Origin: Ceratotherium simum simum
Taxonomy: Eukaryota; Chordata; Mammalia; Perissodactyla; Rhinocerotidae
Length of the DNA stretch: 64,000 nt
Direction: 5' to 3'
Assembly (NCBI RefSeq): GCF_000283155.1
Contig: NW_004454163.1
Location: forward strand, 18,181,288-18,245,287
The first letter of the stretch is position 1. Each line of letters opens with the position of its first letter. The notes beneath the pieces are model-generated. The model was not told where the DNA came from. It saw only the letters and a program-made list of their open reading frames with translations, and ran no database searches. Shown piece by piece: positions 20,840 through 30,575 of the stretch. A program made the position numbers and the translations under genes.

Positions 20840-21135
20840 CCCCATATCTTGGAAAGATGAGAAGGCAGTCAAGACTAAGTACAGGAAGGTGGTACATGAA
20901 GAAAGCTCAGAGGGTAATCAGGGAGGGCCTCCTGGAGGCAGCAGATAGTAAGCAGAGGCTTGAAGGATGGGGAGGATATGGAGAGTAGGGGCAAAGGGCA
21001 GTCTAGAAAACGGAGACTCTGAGCAAAGATGGAGAGGCAGGAATGGGCCCAGCATAATCAGGGCAGTGAGCTACCAGGTCTGGCTGGAGCAGATAGATGG
21101 TAAGTGCAAAGCGGAGCAGGAGATGCAGCTGTGAG
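20840..21135 (-). repeat. L2 LINE fragment
   Basis: Contains gggagggcctcctggaggca, agaggcttgaaggatgggga, gcaaagatggagaggcaggaa and gcagtgagctaccaggtctg, the reverse complement of the internal L2 3' region. Confidence 0.72.
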
Positions 21136-21585
21136 GGCAGATAAAGAACCCCAACCGCTTCTGGGCTTGAGTCTTCAGCTGCTGTGGAATCAACCTGCTC
21201 CCCACTGTCAGTGGAGAGAACTGAGAGAGTGCAGGCTAGACTGCAGCATTTTGCTCAGGCCCCAGGGAAATATCTGGGAGGGAGCAGAGGGACTGGCCCA
21301 GGCTGAAGCCATCCCCACCTTTCTTCCTGCTTCCTCTTGGCTACTCCCAATTCTGCCAGTTCTGGGGCACCCAGCCAAATAAGCATCTGTGGCCCGAAAA
21401 CGTACCCTTGCCCTGCATACCAGCTTCTGATTGAGAGGGGTGGGAGACAGTTTCCAGGAGCTGAAGCCCATGGTGAGCACGCAATGGTAGACGTCCTCTT
21501 AGCTGAGACGATTGGTCAGCTAATGGAAATGTTTTAACATCTAACGTAGGCTCATACATTCATTCACCAAACTGCGGATGGAAAG
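21136..21585. other. unique sequence
   Basis: Overlapping short frames occur on both strands, without splice or domain support. Confidence 0.4.
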
Positions 21586-21589
21586 CCAA

Positions 21590-21985
21590 GGGCTTTTCTT
21601 TAATTTCGTATCTCCTGGTTGGAGCTGTTCCTATTGTCTTTCTTGCATAAATCACACTCATCTGACATTTCCTACAGTTTCCAATTACAGGGTTTTTTTC
21701 CTTAAGTGGAATGAGAAATTAAATGTACTTGCAAAATAATCTGAGTGCAAAAGTATCCCTTGATTTTTTTGATATTTCCTCAACCTTCCACATTGTTTCA
21801 CCCACATCTAACTCAACAGTGTTTAAAAAAAATGACTAGGCTTTTTTGAGTCTTTCCAAAGCTTCAACTTAGCTTTCATTGAAACTTTTTTTTTTCCTTT
21901 TTTTGCAATGGTATTTAATTGGTTTGTATAATACTTAATTAAATTGCATAATTACAATAGCAAGTTCCACTGGCATAAACAGGTT
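21590..21985. other. AT-rich repeat-free block, candidate conserved element
   Basis: About 400 bases of AT-rich, non-repetitive sequence with several homeodomain-type motifs (tacttaattaaattgcataa at 21931-21950, gtatttaattgg at 21911-21922). No repeat family matches and no frame is open. This profile is typical of a conserved non-coding enhancer, but conservation cannot be judged from one genome. Confidence 0.3.
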
Positions 21986-22880
21986 TGGGAACTAAGCCAG
22001 CTGCCTCTAGGAAAGCATTCGGCTTAGCTGGTGGGAGCAGACGTGGTAGACATTTTGGACAGCTGCCTTCCTGCCCCGAGTGTTCCTCCAGCTGTGGGCA
22101 TCAGTCAGAGGGAATTGAGGGAGCTGGGGAGTTTGGCAAGACAGCTGACAGCGGTGTAGAGAGCATCTACTGCTCCCCTTATCAGGACCCCGGTTAAGGT
22201 TAATCCTCCAGGGACTAAGGACCTGACGCTGCCCTGCCCCCACCTTGGTCCTCATCTGGCTCTGCTTCCTCCCGCCTCCACCCCTGTGCTGAGTGGGCCC
22301 CACCCCTCCGGATGCTCTTCCCTTCTTCCCCTCGCACACTCAAGGCATCCTCCCATTGCAGCTGTCTAGGAAGGATTTGGCAAACTAATGCTACAGCTTT
22401 AGCGACAGGCAATAGCCAAATGTACCACCCTCCCAGAGGTCATGGGAATTTGTTACACAGAGAAGAGTTTCTAATGATGTCATTTCAGGCATCTGCAGTA
22501 GGTTGGCTGGAGAGAGATTTGGAGTCAGGGGAACGTCCAGGAGTCGTCCCTCAATCACACCATCTTCCTGAGGGTGAAATTTTTGATCACGTCCAACTGA
22601 GTCACAGTTGTGTACACTCCCCCTAAGAAGATGGGGCTGTGGACGTACCTCTGTCTTTCCTTCTTTGTGTTCTTAAATCCCTTAAATGGCATGGGATGCC
22701 ATCCCCCCTTTAACCTCCAGATCAAAGTCATTTTCTCTATATCCAGTCTTCCCTATTTTCCGGGTCACACAGAGCGAAAACTAACATTTAACCTAAACGC
22801 CATCAAACCCACTAACCAATCAATCAATCACAAGTTTTAGCAGGCACCTATGACTCATAAGGAGAAGAAGGAAAATGCTG
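21986..22880. other. unique sequence
   Basis: A moderately protein-like plus-strand frame starts after an acceptor-like catcctcccattgcag (ending 22351), but no good donor closes it. I do not call an exon. Confidence 0.4.
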
Positions 22881-22884
22881 TCTA

Positions 22885-23322
22885 GAGGAACACATTTGTA
22901 GTGGACATTTGCTATTTTGAGCCACCACCATTCTTTCCCCCTTCCTCTTGGTAAGAGAAGCCCCAATTCTTCCCACATTACCACCTGCCCACCATAGCCA
23001 ATGTGTTTCAGGGGTAGGTCATAGTTGGCTTAAGCCAATCAGCTCAGCTCAGCTCCCTGGCCACAGTGATTGGACCAAATTCCATCATTTAAGATACAAG
23101 CAGATGTTTGCTGGAGACCTCTGGGGAGAAGCTCCATCATTGGAGATGTGGAGGGTGCATGCAATCCCTAGAGCTGCTGCAGCCATTTTGTTACCATAGA
23201 AGAGTTCAGAGGGCAGCACTGAGCTGGGGAAAAATGGAGCTGGAGACCTCATCAAATTACTCCTGAAGGCACTCTGCTTCTGAACTTTTCATTTACGTAA
23301 GCCAATAAATTCCCTTTAGTGT
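22885..23322 (+). repeat. ancient interspersed repeat, family uncertain
   Basis: Contains ggccacagtgattggaccaa, gagctgctgcagccattttg and gtaagccaataaattccctt, stretches that recur in many mammalian introns. I recognise the pattern but cannot tell whether it is an LTR or a LINE 3' end. Confidence 0.45.
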
Positions 23323-23364
23323 TTTTTAATTGATTAACTTCAAAAAAATCAAACTAATACATAT

Positions 23365-24078
23365 ACTGTAGTCCCCTCTTATCCATGGGGGATACATTTC
23401 AAGACCCCCAGGGGATGCCTGACACCTCAGATAGTACCGAACCCTATATATACTATGTTTTTTCCTATACATACATACCCATGATAAAGTTTAATTTATA
23501 AATTAGGCACAGTAAGAGACTAACAGCAATAACTAACAATAAAATAGACAATTATAACAACATACTGTAATAAAAATTACCATGGAACTGAGCAACCTCA
23601 GCATACAATTATTTTTCTTTTTTTATTAAGCAGAGAACTTTCACCTTTTCACTTAAAGGAAGCACTTTACGGCTTCCCTTTGGCATATCGGAATTGCCAG
23701 CATCACTGCTCTAGCGCTTTAGGGGCCATTATTAAGGAAAATGAGGTACTTATTTTTTAACTTAATTTATAAAATTAAGTCTCGAACACAAGCGCTGTGA
23801 TTCCATGACAGTCAATCTGATAACTGAGACGGCTACTAAGTGACTACCAGGCGGGAAGCGTATACAGCGTGGATACTCTGGGCAAAGGGATCGTTCACGT
23901 CCCAGTGGGATGGAGCAGGACAGCTTTAGATTTCATGACACTACTCAACACGGCATGCAATTCAAAACTCATGCATTGTTTATTTCTGGAATTTTCCATT
24001 TAGTATTTTTGGACGACGGTTGACTTCTGGTAACAAACCACAGAAAGCCAAACTGTGCATTAAGGGGAGACTACTGTA
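23365..24078 (-). mobile_element. Tigger1 DNA transposon remnant, internally deleted
   Basis: Both ends carry the Tigger1 terminal inverted repeat: actgtagtcccctcttatcc on the left and aaggggagactactgta on the right, with TA at the junctions. The interior (23620-23735) is the reverse complement of the start of the pogo-like transposase gene, broken by a frameshift after a few codons and ending soon afterwards, so most of the transposase is missing. The element is about 0.7 kb instead of about 2.4 kb and is long dead. Confidence 0.9.
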
Positions 24079-24221
24079 CATGGCTTGAAAAATCAAAATA
24101 ATGAAAAGTAGTAGTCCCTGCTCCAGCCCTCCCCACACTGAGTCCCATTCCCAGAGATAACCACTCTCAATTGTTTTAGCTATTTCTTATGTTCTTTACT
24201 GCCATATTTCTAAATAACATG

Positions 24222-24578
24222 TTGTACTAGTCAGCTAGGGCTGCCACAACAAAATACTATAGATCAGGCGGCTTAAACAACACAAGTTTATTTCCCATAG
24301 TCCTAGAGGCTAAGAAGTCCAAGATCAAGGTGCCAGCCTTGTGAGAGCCGGCTTCCCGCCTTGCAGACAACCACCTTCTCTCCGTGTCCTGACATGGTGC
24401 AGAGAGAGTGAGATCTCTGGTGTCTCTTCTTATAAGGATGCTAATCTTATCGGATCAGGATTCCACCCTTATGACCACATTTAACCTTAATCACTTCCTT
24501 ACTCCAAATACAGCCACACTGGGGGATTAGGGCTTCAACGTATGAATTTGGGGGAGACACAATTCAGTTCATAGCACA
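24222..24578 (-). mobile_element. MLT1-type solo LTR (ERVL-MaLR)
   Basis: Begins tgtactagtcagctagggct, continues acaaaatactatagatcagg, gatcaaggtgccagccttg and gacaaccaccttctctccgt, and ends near attcagttcatagcaca. This is the reverse complement of a MaLR LTR with TG...CA ends. No internal retroviral sequence is adjacent, so it is a solo LTR in a minus-strand L1. Confidence 0.88.
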
Positions 24579-24870
24579 TGCTATAATATATCACTATTTC
24601 CAGATTTCCCATTTTCAGTTATTATCTGTTAGTGCCTCATAATGGAAGATAAGATTTTATCTCTCTTATGTCCCCAACCCCACCTTCTCTTAACATGTTT
24701 CTCTTCTATCTTCCCAATAGAGTGAAACCACCATTTTGGTTAAATCGTCAGTGTTCACAGTATTATGACTATGCAGTTACTGCTCATGGATGAGCCATAT
24801 GATACTATTTCCTTTCTTGCCTAACTTGTTATTTTCTCTAGTGTTAAAATGGCTTTATATGTGCCTAACT

Positions 24871-25078
24871 CTTATTTACACACAAACTGGCTGCCAGAGC
24901 TGTTAAAATCCCTCCGCAAACAGTTCAGCATCTTAGGAATTTGTCGGTGCCCTTTGGTTGTTTTCTGGGAGTCATCCCATCCGGAGATCCCCATCCTCAG
25001 CTCCAGCCTGGACCGGGGCCTCCTGCACAGCTGTCACCTGGGGATTCTTACAGCAGACCCCTTGTTTTCTGGATCCCA
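24871..25078. other. short unclassified interval between LTRs
   Basis: Part of it (24990-25060, tcctgcacagctgtcacctg gggattctta) weakly resembles a Charlie-type MER5 element, but I do not call it. Confidence 0.35.
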
Positions 25079-25592
25079 TACTGCATTCGTTTCTATTGCC
25101 GCTATAACAAATTACCACAAACTAAGTGCCTTAAAACAACACAAATTTATTATCTTAGAGTTCTGGAGGTCAGAAGTCTGAACCAGGTCTCACTGGGCTA
25201 AAATCAAGGTGTTGACAGGGTTGCATTCCTTCTGAAGGCTCTAGGGGAGAAGAGAATCTGTTTCTTTGCCTTTTCAACTTCTAGAGGATTCCCACATTCC
25301 TTGGCTCACGGCTCCCTTTCTCTATCTTCAAAGCCAGCAACCTCAGGAGAGGCCTTCCCATATTGTTGCGTCACTCTGACTTGCTCTTCTGCGTTCTTTC
25401 ATTTCGAAGGAAACTTGTGATTACATTGGGCCCACAGGGATAATCCAGGATAATCTCCCCATTGAAAGTTCACCTGATTAGCAACCTTCATTCCATCTGC
25501 AACCTTAATTCCCTTTTACCATGTAATCTAACATTTCACATCACTAGGATGTGGACATCTTTGGGGGCCCATCATTTGTCTACCACACATTC
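25079..25592 (-). mobile_element. MLT1 solo LTR (ERVL-MaLR)
   Basis: Reverse complement of an MLT1 LTR (MLT1B/C-like): ctattgccgctataacaaat, taccacaaactaagtgcctt, gagttctggaggtcagaagt, ttacattgggcccacaggga, gatgtggacatctttggggg, ending ctaccacaca. It differs from the LTR at 24222, so the two are independent insertions and not the pair of one provirus. Confidence 0.88.
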
Positions 25593-25639
25593 TTATTTTG
25601 GTTTACAGACTTGTTTCATTGGTACAAGGGTGCATAGGA

Positions 25640-26450
25640 GGAACATCATGTGAGACCATGCTTTTCTGAATTGACTTTATTCCCTCCCACTCTTGATAGT
25701 CAGTTTGGCTGCAAATAGAAAGCTAAGTTGGAAACTACTTTCCCTTGGAAGGCTGAAGACCAGGGTCTTCTGGTTTCCAGGGATGCTGTTGGAAAGCCCA
25801 GTTCTGTTCTGTGCTCCAACTTTTGCATACAACCTACTTTTTTCCTCTCTGAAAGTTGTATGAATCTCCTCTGTATCCCTAGCCTCTGAAACTCCACGAT
25901 GATGGGCCTTGTGGTGGGTCTGCTGCATTCGCTGTGTTCCTTCATGCAGTCCTGGAAGCACGCCTCCTTCAGTCCTGGGAACTTTCTCATATAACTTCTC
26001 TGACCGTTTCCTCTCCGCAGGTGTCTTTGCTCTCTATTCCTGGAACCCCTACTGCCAGCTCTCCTGGGATGAGCTTCTAATTTCCTCATTTTTTTTCTAT
26101 CCTAGTTTACATTGTTGTCTTCTTTTCCTACTTTCTGAGAAAGTCCCTTAACTCTACCTTTCAAATCTTCGACCGAATTTTTAATTTCTGCTATTATATG
26201 TTTAATTTCTTAGAGTTCTTCCTTATCTTTGAATGTTCCCTTTTTTATAGCCCCCGTTCTCATTTCATGGGTGCATTTTTTCCTCTTATCTCTCCTAGGA
26301 CATTAATTATAGTTTTATTGAAGTTTTCTTCTGCTCCTGGACTTGGCTCTACTCCTTCCAGCTCCTTTTTTTTCCTGTTAACTTGTTTTTCTCTCTTTCT
26401 CTCTCTTGAGCTCTCATGTTAGAGGTTTTCTTTTCACAAATGCAGGTGAT
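25640..26450 (-). repeat. old L1-like (L1M) fragment
   Basis: The text (gttgtatgaatctcctctgt, ctgaaactccacgatgatgg, tttctgagaaagtcccttaa, ttaatttcttagagttcttc) follows a common minus-oriented old L1-type sequence. A 129-codon minus-strand frame inside it (25700-26089) is a relic of repeat sequence and not a host gene. Subfamily uncertain. Confidence 0.5.
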
Positions 26451-26547
26451 CCTTGACTATCATTAATATTTAAGAGTGAGACACTAAAAAGTTGGTGATT
26501 TCTTTATGGGGGATTAGGTAGAGATCTGGCCATTTCTTTGAGGGACT

Positions 26548-26822
26548 GTATACATACACAAACACACATGCACACAAACATGCATATACATATACACACA
26601 TACATATACACACAAACACATATAATTACCTACACATACACATATACACACAAACACATATACACACAAACACATATACATATATACACATACACACAAA
26701 CATAAATACATACACACATGCATGCATATATACATACACATACACACAGTTACACATATGTACACATACACATGCACATATACACATATATACATGCACG
26801 TATGCATACACAAACACACATT
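26548..26822. repeat. 275-bp alternating CA/TA-rich tract
   Basis: An imperfect array of ACAC, ATAC, ATGC and TATA units is almost strictly alternating purine and pyrimidine over its whole length. Such tracts favour left-handed Z-DNA and are mutable. A minus-strand frame through it encodes a spurious peptide of V, C, Y and M and is not a gene. Confidence 0.93.
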
Positions 26823-28431
26823 GATGTAACATATGTGTGGGGTTTTTCCCTCTTAGGCTGATCAGTGTCCTTGCAAAGGAACCCTCCAGTCACCCTGCCT
26901 TGGGGACAGGCACTGGGCTGCCAGTGCTCCTCTAGCCCAGAGCAGAGAGGTGCTAAAGTCCTACCACGCAAATGCAGCCTTTAAAGACATTCTCTTATTT
27001 TGGGTACAGGACTTCAACTTGCCCTCAGTTGTACGCAGTCTGTCAGAGTTCAGAACTTCTCTGGATCATTTCCGTTTGAAAGGAAACCTCTGGTCTTTGA
27101 CCAAGGCGGAGAGGGGAAGTTGTGGGAGGGGATCTGGACTCTCATGATTCTTTATGCAGATTTTCAATCAGTTCCCAAGTTTTCGAACCCATTCTTCACC
27201 TTACCTTCAGAAGTATCTGAAAGTCCCATTTCTGATCTGTTTGAGGGTTGGGGGCTGGGCAGAGAGAATGCTTCTAGAGGCTTCTTCTCACTACCCACGC
27301 TTGGGTTTCAGCTGTCCTCTCTGCTAAATGAGTAACCATCCCTCCACAGACTTCCCAGCCTTCACAGTTTTGTTGACATCTCTTCTACTGTCATCTCTTC
27401 TCCTGTTCTCACCTTGTGGGGATGGGCTTTTGTCAGTTTCTTTAAGGCCATGGGTCGGGGGATGATTAGGAAGGGAGCAGAGATAAATGTACGTGGCCAA
27501 GCCACCATGTTTAACCGGAAGACTCTCCTTGATTTGGGGGCTATATTGTTTCCAGTACATGAACCAGACTGCATCCTGCTTCACACACTGCTGTATCACA
27601 GGCTCCCCTCTACAGCTCAGGGCACACGTAGCTACACTGCCCACCCCTGTCTGGGCAGCCAGTTCCTAGCAGAACTTCAGGGTCCACAGGCCCCTCTTCA
27701 GTGCTCACACTGCCTCTGATTGCAGTGCCAAAAAATTCTAGTAAGTTCTACTGACTCTTGTTAACAGCCCTCAGCTCCCACTCCCATTTGAGGTGCTTCC
27801 CCACACCATTCAAGTTGAGCCTAATAACCCAGATGTCCCTGTCCACAGCAAGCAATGTTTCCACATTGCAGGCACAAAATCTCTTGGGTTTTCCAAGAGA
27901 CTCTATTGAGTGGATCAGACATGAAGAGCCAGCAAAGAAGCCTTTCACAGGCATAGGCTACACAAAATCACCCCCATCTCCCACCTGGTCTCTTCTGTGA
28001 CCCCTTTCAGGTTCACATGTTGGAAAACCCCACCCAGACATATTTTGTGACCCACACTACATATTTGCCATGGCGAATGGCCCAGTACCCCGGCGTTTGT
28101 GGTACAGGCGGCACCTGGGCAAGACGAGGACAGCAAATCAAACCCCTGCCTAAAGAGACAGACTCTTACTCAACACCAGGCTCAGCGATACACCACCACA
28201 CCAACCACAGGCAGGGCAGGAATGAAATGTCTCATACCACAGGCACTGGGTGTAAAATCTAGACCCAGAGGCCGCTTGCCAGTCTGTTATTGCAGTTTTC
28301 TCATAAGTAATATTGAAATCCACTGAGTCATTAGGATAGAGTCTTCCAGCAGAAAGATGCTCGTTAGCAGGAAATGGACCCTTTTATCAGAAACAGCTCA
28401 GATAAGAAACAGGCATCCTCTGTCCCCACAG
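26823..28431. other. 1.6 kb of unique sequence
   Basis: No repeat is evident. A 15-nt interval at 27726-27740 lies between a strong acceptor and a good donor and is noted as a possible microexon. GATA-type motifs occur at 28381-28410 (ttttatcagaaacagctcag, agataag). Confidence 0.35.
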
Positions 28432-28767
28432 AAGCATGGCCCAGAGCTGCCATCAGCCCTCTGCTCTCATCCCGGCTCGAGTTCTAGGCAATCGCAATCT
28501 AAATAAAGGCCCTATAGTGCAAGCAGTCTCGGGGGTGGGCAAAAAGTGGGTGGGCTCCCTGTGGGGCAGTCAACATTCAGCATGGGTCCCCTCCTGCCCT
28601 CTTGAAAAGCAACAAACATGGTTCCATTCACTGGGGAGAGGTCAGTGGCAAGCGGCTCCTCATAGCACCCTGCAGGGCGAGGCCGTTGCCCTGGGCACTG
28701 CCCTCCCAAAGCCCAACACAGATGCAAAACATGCCCACAGCAGAGCACAGTCAGCGCACCTGTGCAG
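28432..28767 (+). CDS. candidate exon (weak)
   Basis: A strong acceptor (caggcatcctctgtccccacag) and a strong donor (TGTGCAG then gtgagc) bound 336 nt. A single long frame stays open from one end to the other, and its first stop is created only past the donor. It would enter in phase 2 and leave in phase 2, which also fits the entry phase of the candidate at 40049. The peptide includes LGNRNLNKGPIVQAV and is not recognised. Frames of this length occur by chance elsewhere in the window, so this may equally be a non-coding exon or nothing. Confidence 0.22.
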
Positions 28768-28815
28768 GTGAGCTCTGCTTTCCATACAAGATTGGATCTG
28801 AACATCCTAACACCT

Positions 28816-28830
28816 CAAATCTCATTTGAG
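28816..28830 (+). repeat. target-site duplication, left copy
   Basis: The 15 bases caaatctcatttgag are repeated exactly at 29091-29105 on the far side of the ERE. A perfect long duplication is typical of a recent L1-mediated SINE insertion. Confidence 0.95.
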
Positions 28831-29090
28831 GGGCCAGCCCCGTGGCTTAGCGGTTAGGTGCGTGCGCTCCGCTACTGGCGGCCCGGGTTTGGATCCCGGG
28901 CGCGCACCGACGCACCGCTTGTTCGGCCATGCTGAGGCGACGTCCCACGTACAGCAACTAGAAAGGATGTGCAACTATGACATACAACTATCTACTGGGG
29001 CCTTGGGGAGAAAAAGGGAAAAAAAAAAGGAGGAGGATTGGCAATAGATGTTAGCTCAGGGCCGGTCTTCCTCACACACACACACACACA
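28831..29090 (+). mobile_element. ERE1 SINE, young-looking
   Basis: Full-length plus-strand ERE1: gggccagccccgtggcttag, cggttaggtgcgtgcgctcc, ggatcccgggcgcgcaccga, gttcggccatgctgaggcga, caactatgacatacaactat, gaggattggcaatagatgtt and a (CA)n tail at about 29072-29090. It keeps many CpG sites, which decay quickly, and is flanked by perfect 15-bp duplications. Both facts point to a recent insertion. It sits 63 bases past the donor of the exon candidate at 28432. Confidence 0.97.
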
Positions 29091-29105
29091 CAAATCTCAT
29101 TTGAG

Positions 29106-30003
29106 CCCACTAAAGGCATTGTTATTTAAGTATGTCATTTTTGTAAAGTGAATCATTCCCCCTCCACGATCCCCCCTCGTCCCCAGGACACATAATTTAT
29201 CTGTTCTTCAGAGATTCAGATTCTGAACATCAGGCAGGCTGAAAAGGAGATTCACCTACTTTTGAATGATTTTTTAAAAACAACAGCAACAATGACAACA
29301 AAGGAAATTCCCACTCTCTCCCAACAGCCATGCCTAAGTGCCTGGAAGCAGTTACAAGCCTGGGATAAAAATCCTTTCAGGCCACAGAAGTGGATTCTTT
29401 GTCTCCTAATAAACTTGATCAAATCTCATCTGTCATCCATTCCCATGATGATATCACCCCTGGCTCGGTCCCTGTCCGTGCTCTGGCAAGTTCTTGACCA
29501 AGCCCCAGTGACTCATGACTGGGTTTTCTGTCCATCGTCTTCCTTCCCCCTTCTGGGAACCTGCCCCTCCTTCCACCTGCACTGCAGGTGTCCTGTCTTT
29601 CCTCCTGCCTCCTCCCTCTGTCTTTTCCAGAGCCACCTCCTTTGTCTTGGCCCCAGGCACCTCTTTCCTCTTTCTTTTAAAAATTCGTGATGAAATATTC
29701 CAGACACACAAAAAGGCATAAAAATAATATAACAAACACCTGTGTCCCCACCACCCGGCTGCATAAATAAAAGGCAGCTCTTTCTAATCCCAGGCCCACA
29801 TCCCTCTCTGACACCACAATTCCTAGCAGCCTTTGTTCCATTCTTCCTTGGAAGAAGCCCAGGTTGCTGCATAAATCCCAGGCATACCCAGCTGTCACCT
29901 GGACTCTCTATAGTAATTTTTTCTCCGCCCTTCGTGGCAGCATGCAGCTCCCCCAGTGCAGCCTGCCATCTTCCTTTATGATTTGACTGCTTCCCTATCC
30001 CAG
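29106..30003. other. mostly unique sequence
   Basis: A short AT-rich piece at 29672-29765 (aatataacaaacacctgtgtccc) resembles part of an old L1 3' region. The remainder has no repeat or gene that I can support. Confidence 0.4.
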
Positions 30004-30050
30004 AGGGCAGTGGCTTGCCGAGGGTTCCCGCCTCGTTAGAAGTCATACAG
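30004..30050 (+). CDS. candidate small exon (very weak)
   Basis: A very good acceptor (gactgcttccctatcccag) and a good donor (ACAG then gtaggt) bound 47 nt with three CpG dinucleotides. Two frames are open, so coding potential is not informative. Its phases do not connect simply with the other plus-strand candidates. Confidence 0.12.
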
Positions 30051-30154
30051 GTAGGTCAACGGAGAGTGGGACCAGGGACTCTCATCTGGTAATACTCCCG
30101 GGTGGGACCACGTGCTTCCTTCCCACACTAGCGTGCCCGGCAACATTCATGGCC

Positions 30155-30575
30155 TCTTTGTACATCAAGCACTGTGCAGGGGCTGGGGAGGAGGCAGGAC
30201 AGTGGGACACTCTGCCTTCCGTGGCCTTGCCGTCTCTTGGAGGCAACAGGCACGTGCACAGAGGCAGCCCAAAGTCAAGTGGGCAGGGCTGGAATCTGGG
30301 GGATCTGCCTGTGCAGCGAGAATGGGGGCTGCTGAGACCTGGGGCGGCCGAGAAGGATTGGAGCCCAAGCTCAGAGGGTGAGTAGGATTGAGAGAGACAG
30401 AGAGGGACAAGTTGGGCCTTCCAGGTGAGAGAAGGTGAATCAGTGGAGACAGTTGGGGGTGGCGGTGGGGAGCAGAGGAGTGTTGCCCAGCCAGGCTGGA
30501 GAGGATGGAGATGAGGAAGGCAAGATGAGCCCAGCTGGGCAGGGCCTTGGTGGCAGTGGGTTGAGGGGGTGGGTG
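30155..30575 (-). repeat. L2 LINE 3' region
   Basis: Contains tcaagcactgtgcaggggct, gaccttgccgtctcttgga-like text, then gctgagacctggggcggccg, ggccttccaggtgagagaag and gggcagggccttggtggcag, the reverse complement of the L2 3' half. Confidence 0.6.

Larger units (their letters stand above)
23325..24870 (-). repeat. L1 3' end, split by Tigger1 and an MLT1 LTR
   Basis: Three pieces read as one minus-strand old L1 terminus: 23325-23364 (attgattaacttcaaaaaaa), 24079-24221 (aatgaaaagtagtagtccct, ttcccagagataaccactct) and 24579-24870 (atatatcactatttccagat onward). Removing the two insertions restores a continuous L1 tail, which gives the order of events: L1 first, then the Tigger1 and the MLT1. The family of the last piece is less certain. 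Confidence 0.6.

Noticed and set aside
22352..22490. Protein-like plus-strand frame after an acceptor-like cctcccattgcag
   Set aside because: No acceptable donor closes it (only a weak GCA then gtaggt), so I left it out of the features.
24222..25592. Two minus-strand LTRs 500 bases apart as a provirus
   Set aside because: The LTRs belong to different MLT1 types and the DNA between them contains L1-type and unclassified sequence, with no retroviral genes.
25700..26089. 129-codon minus-strand frame
   Set aside because: It lies within an L1-like repeat and represents repeat-derived sequence.
26514..26832. Minus-strand frames of about 70-100 codons
   Set aside because: They translate the CA/TA alternating tract into a V/C/Y/M-rich nonsense peptide.
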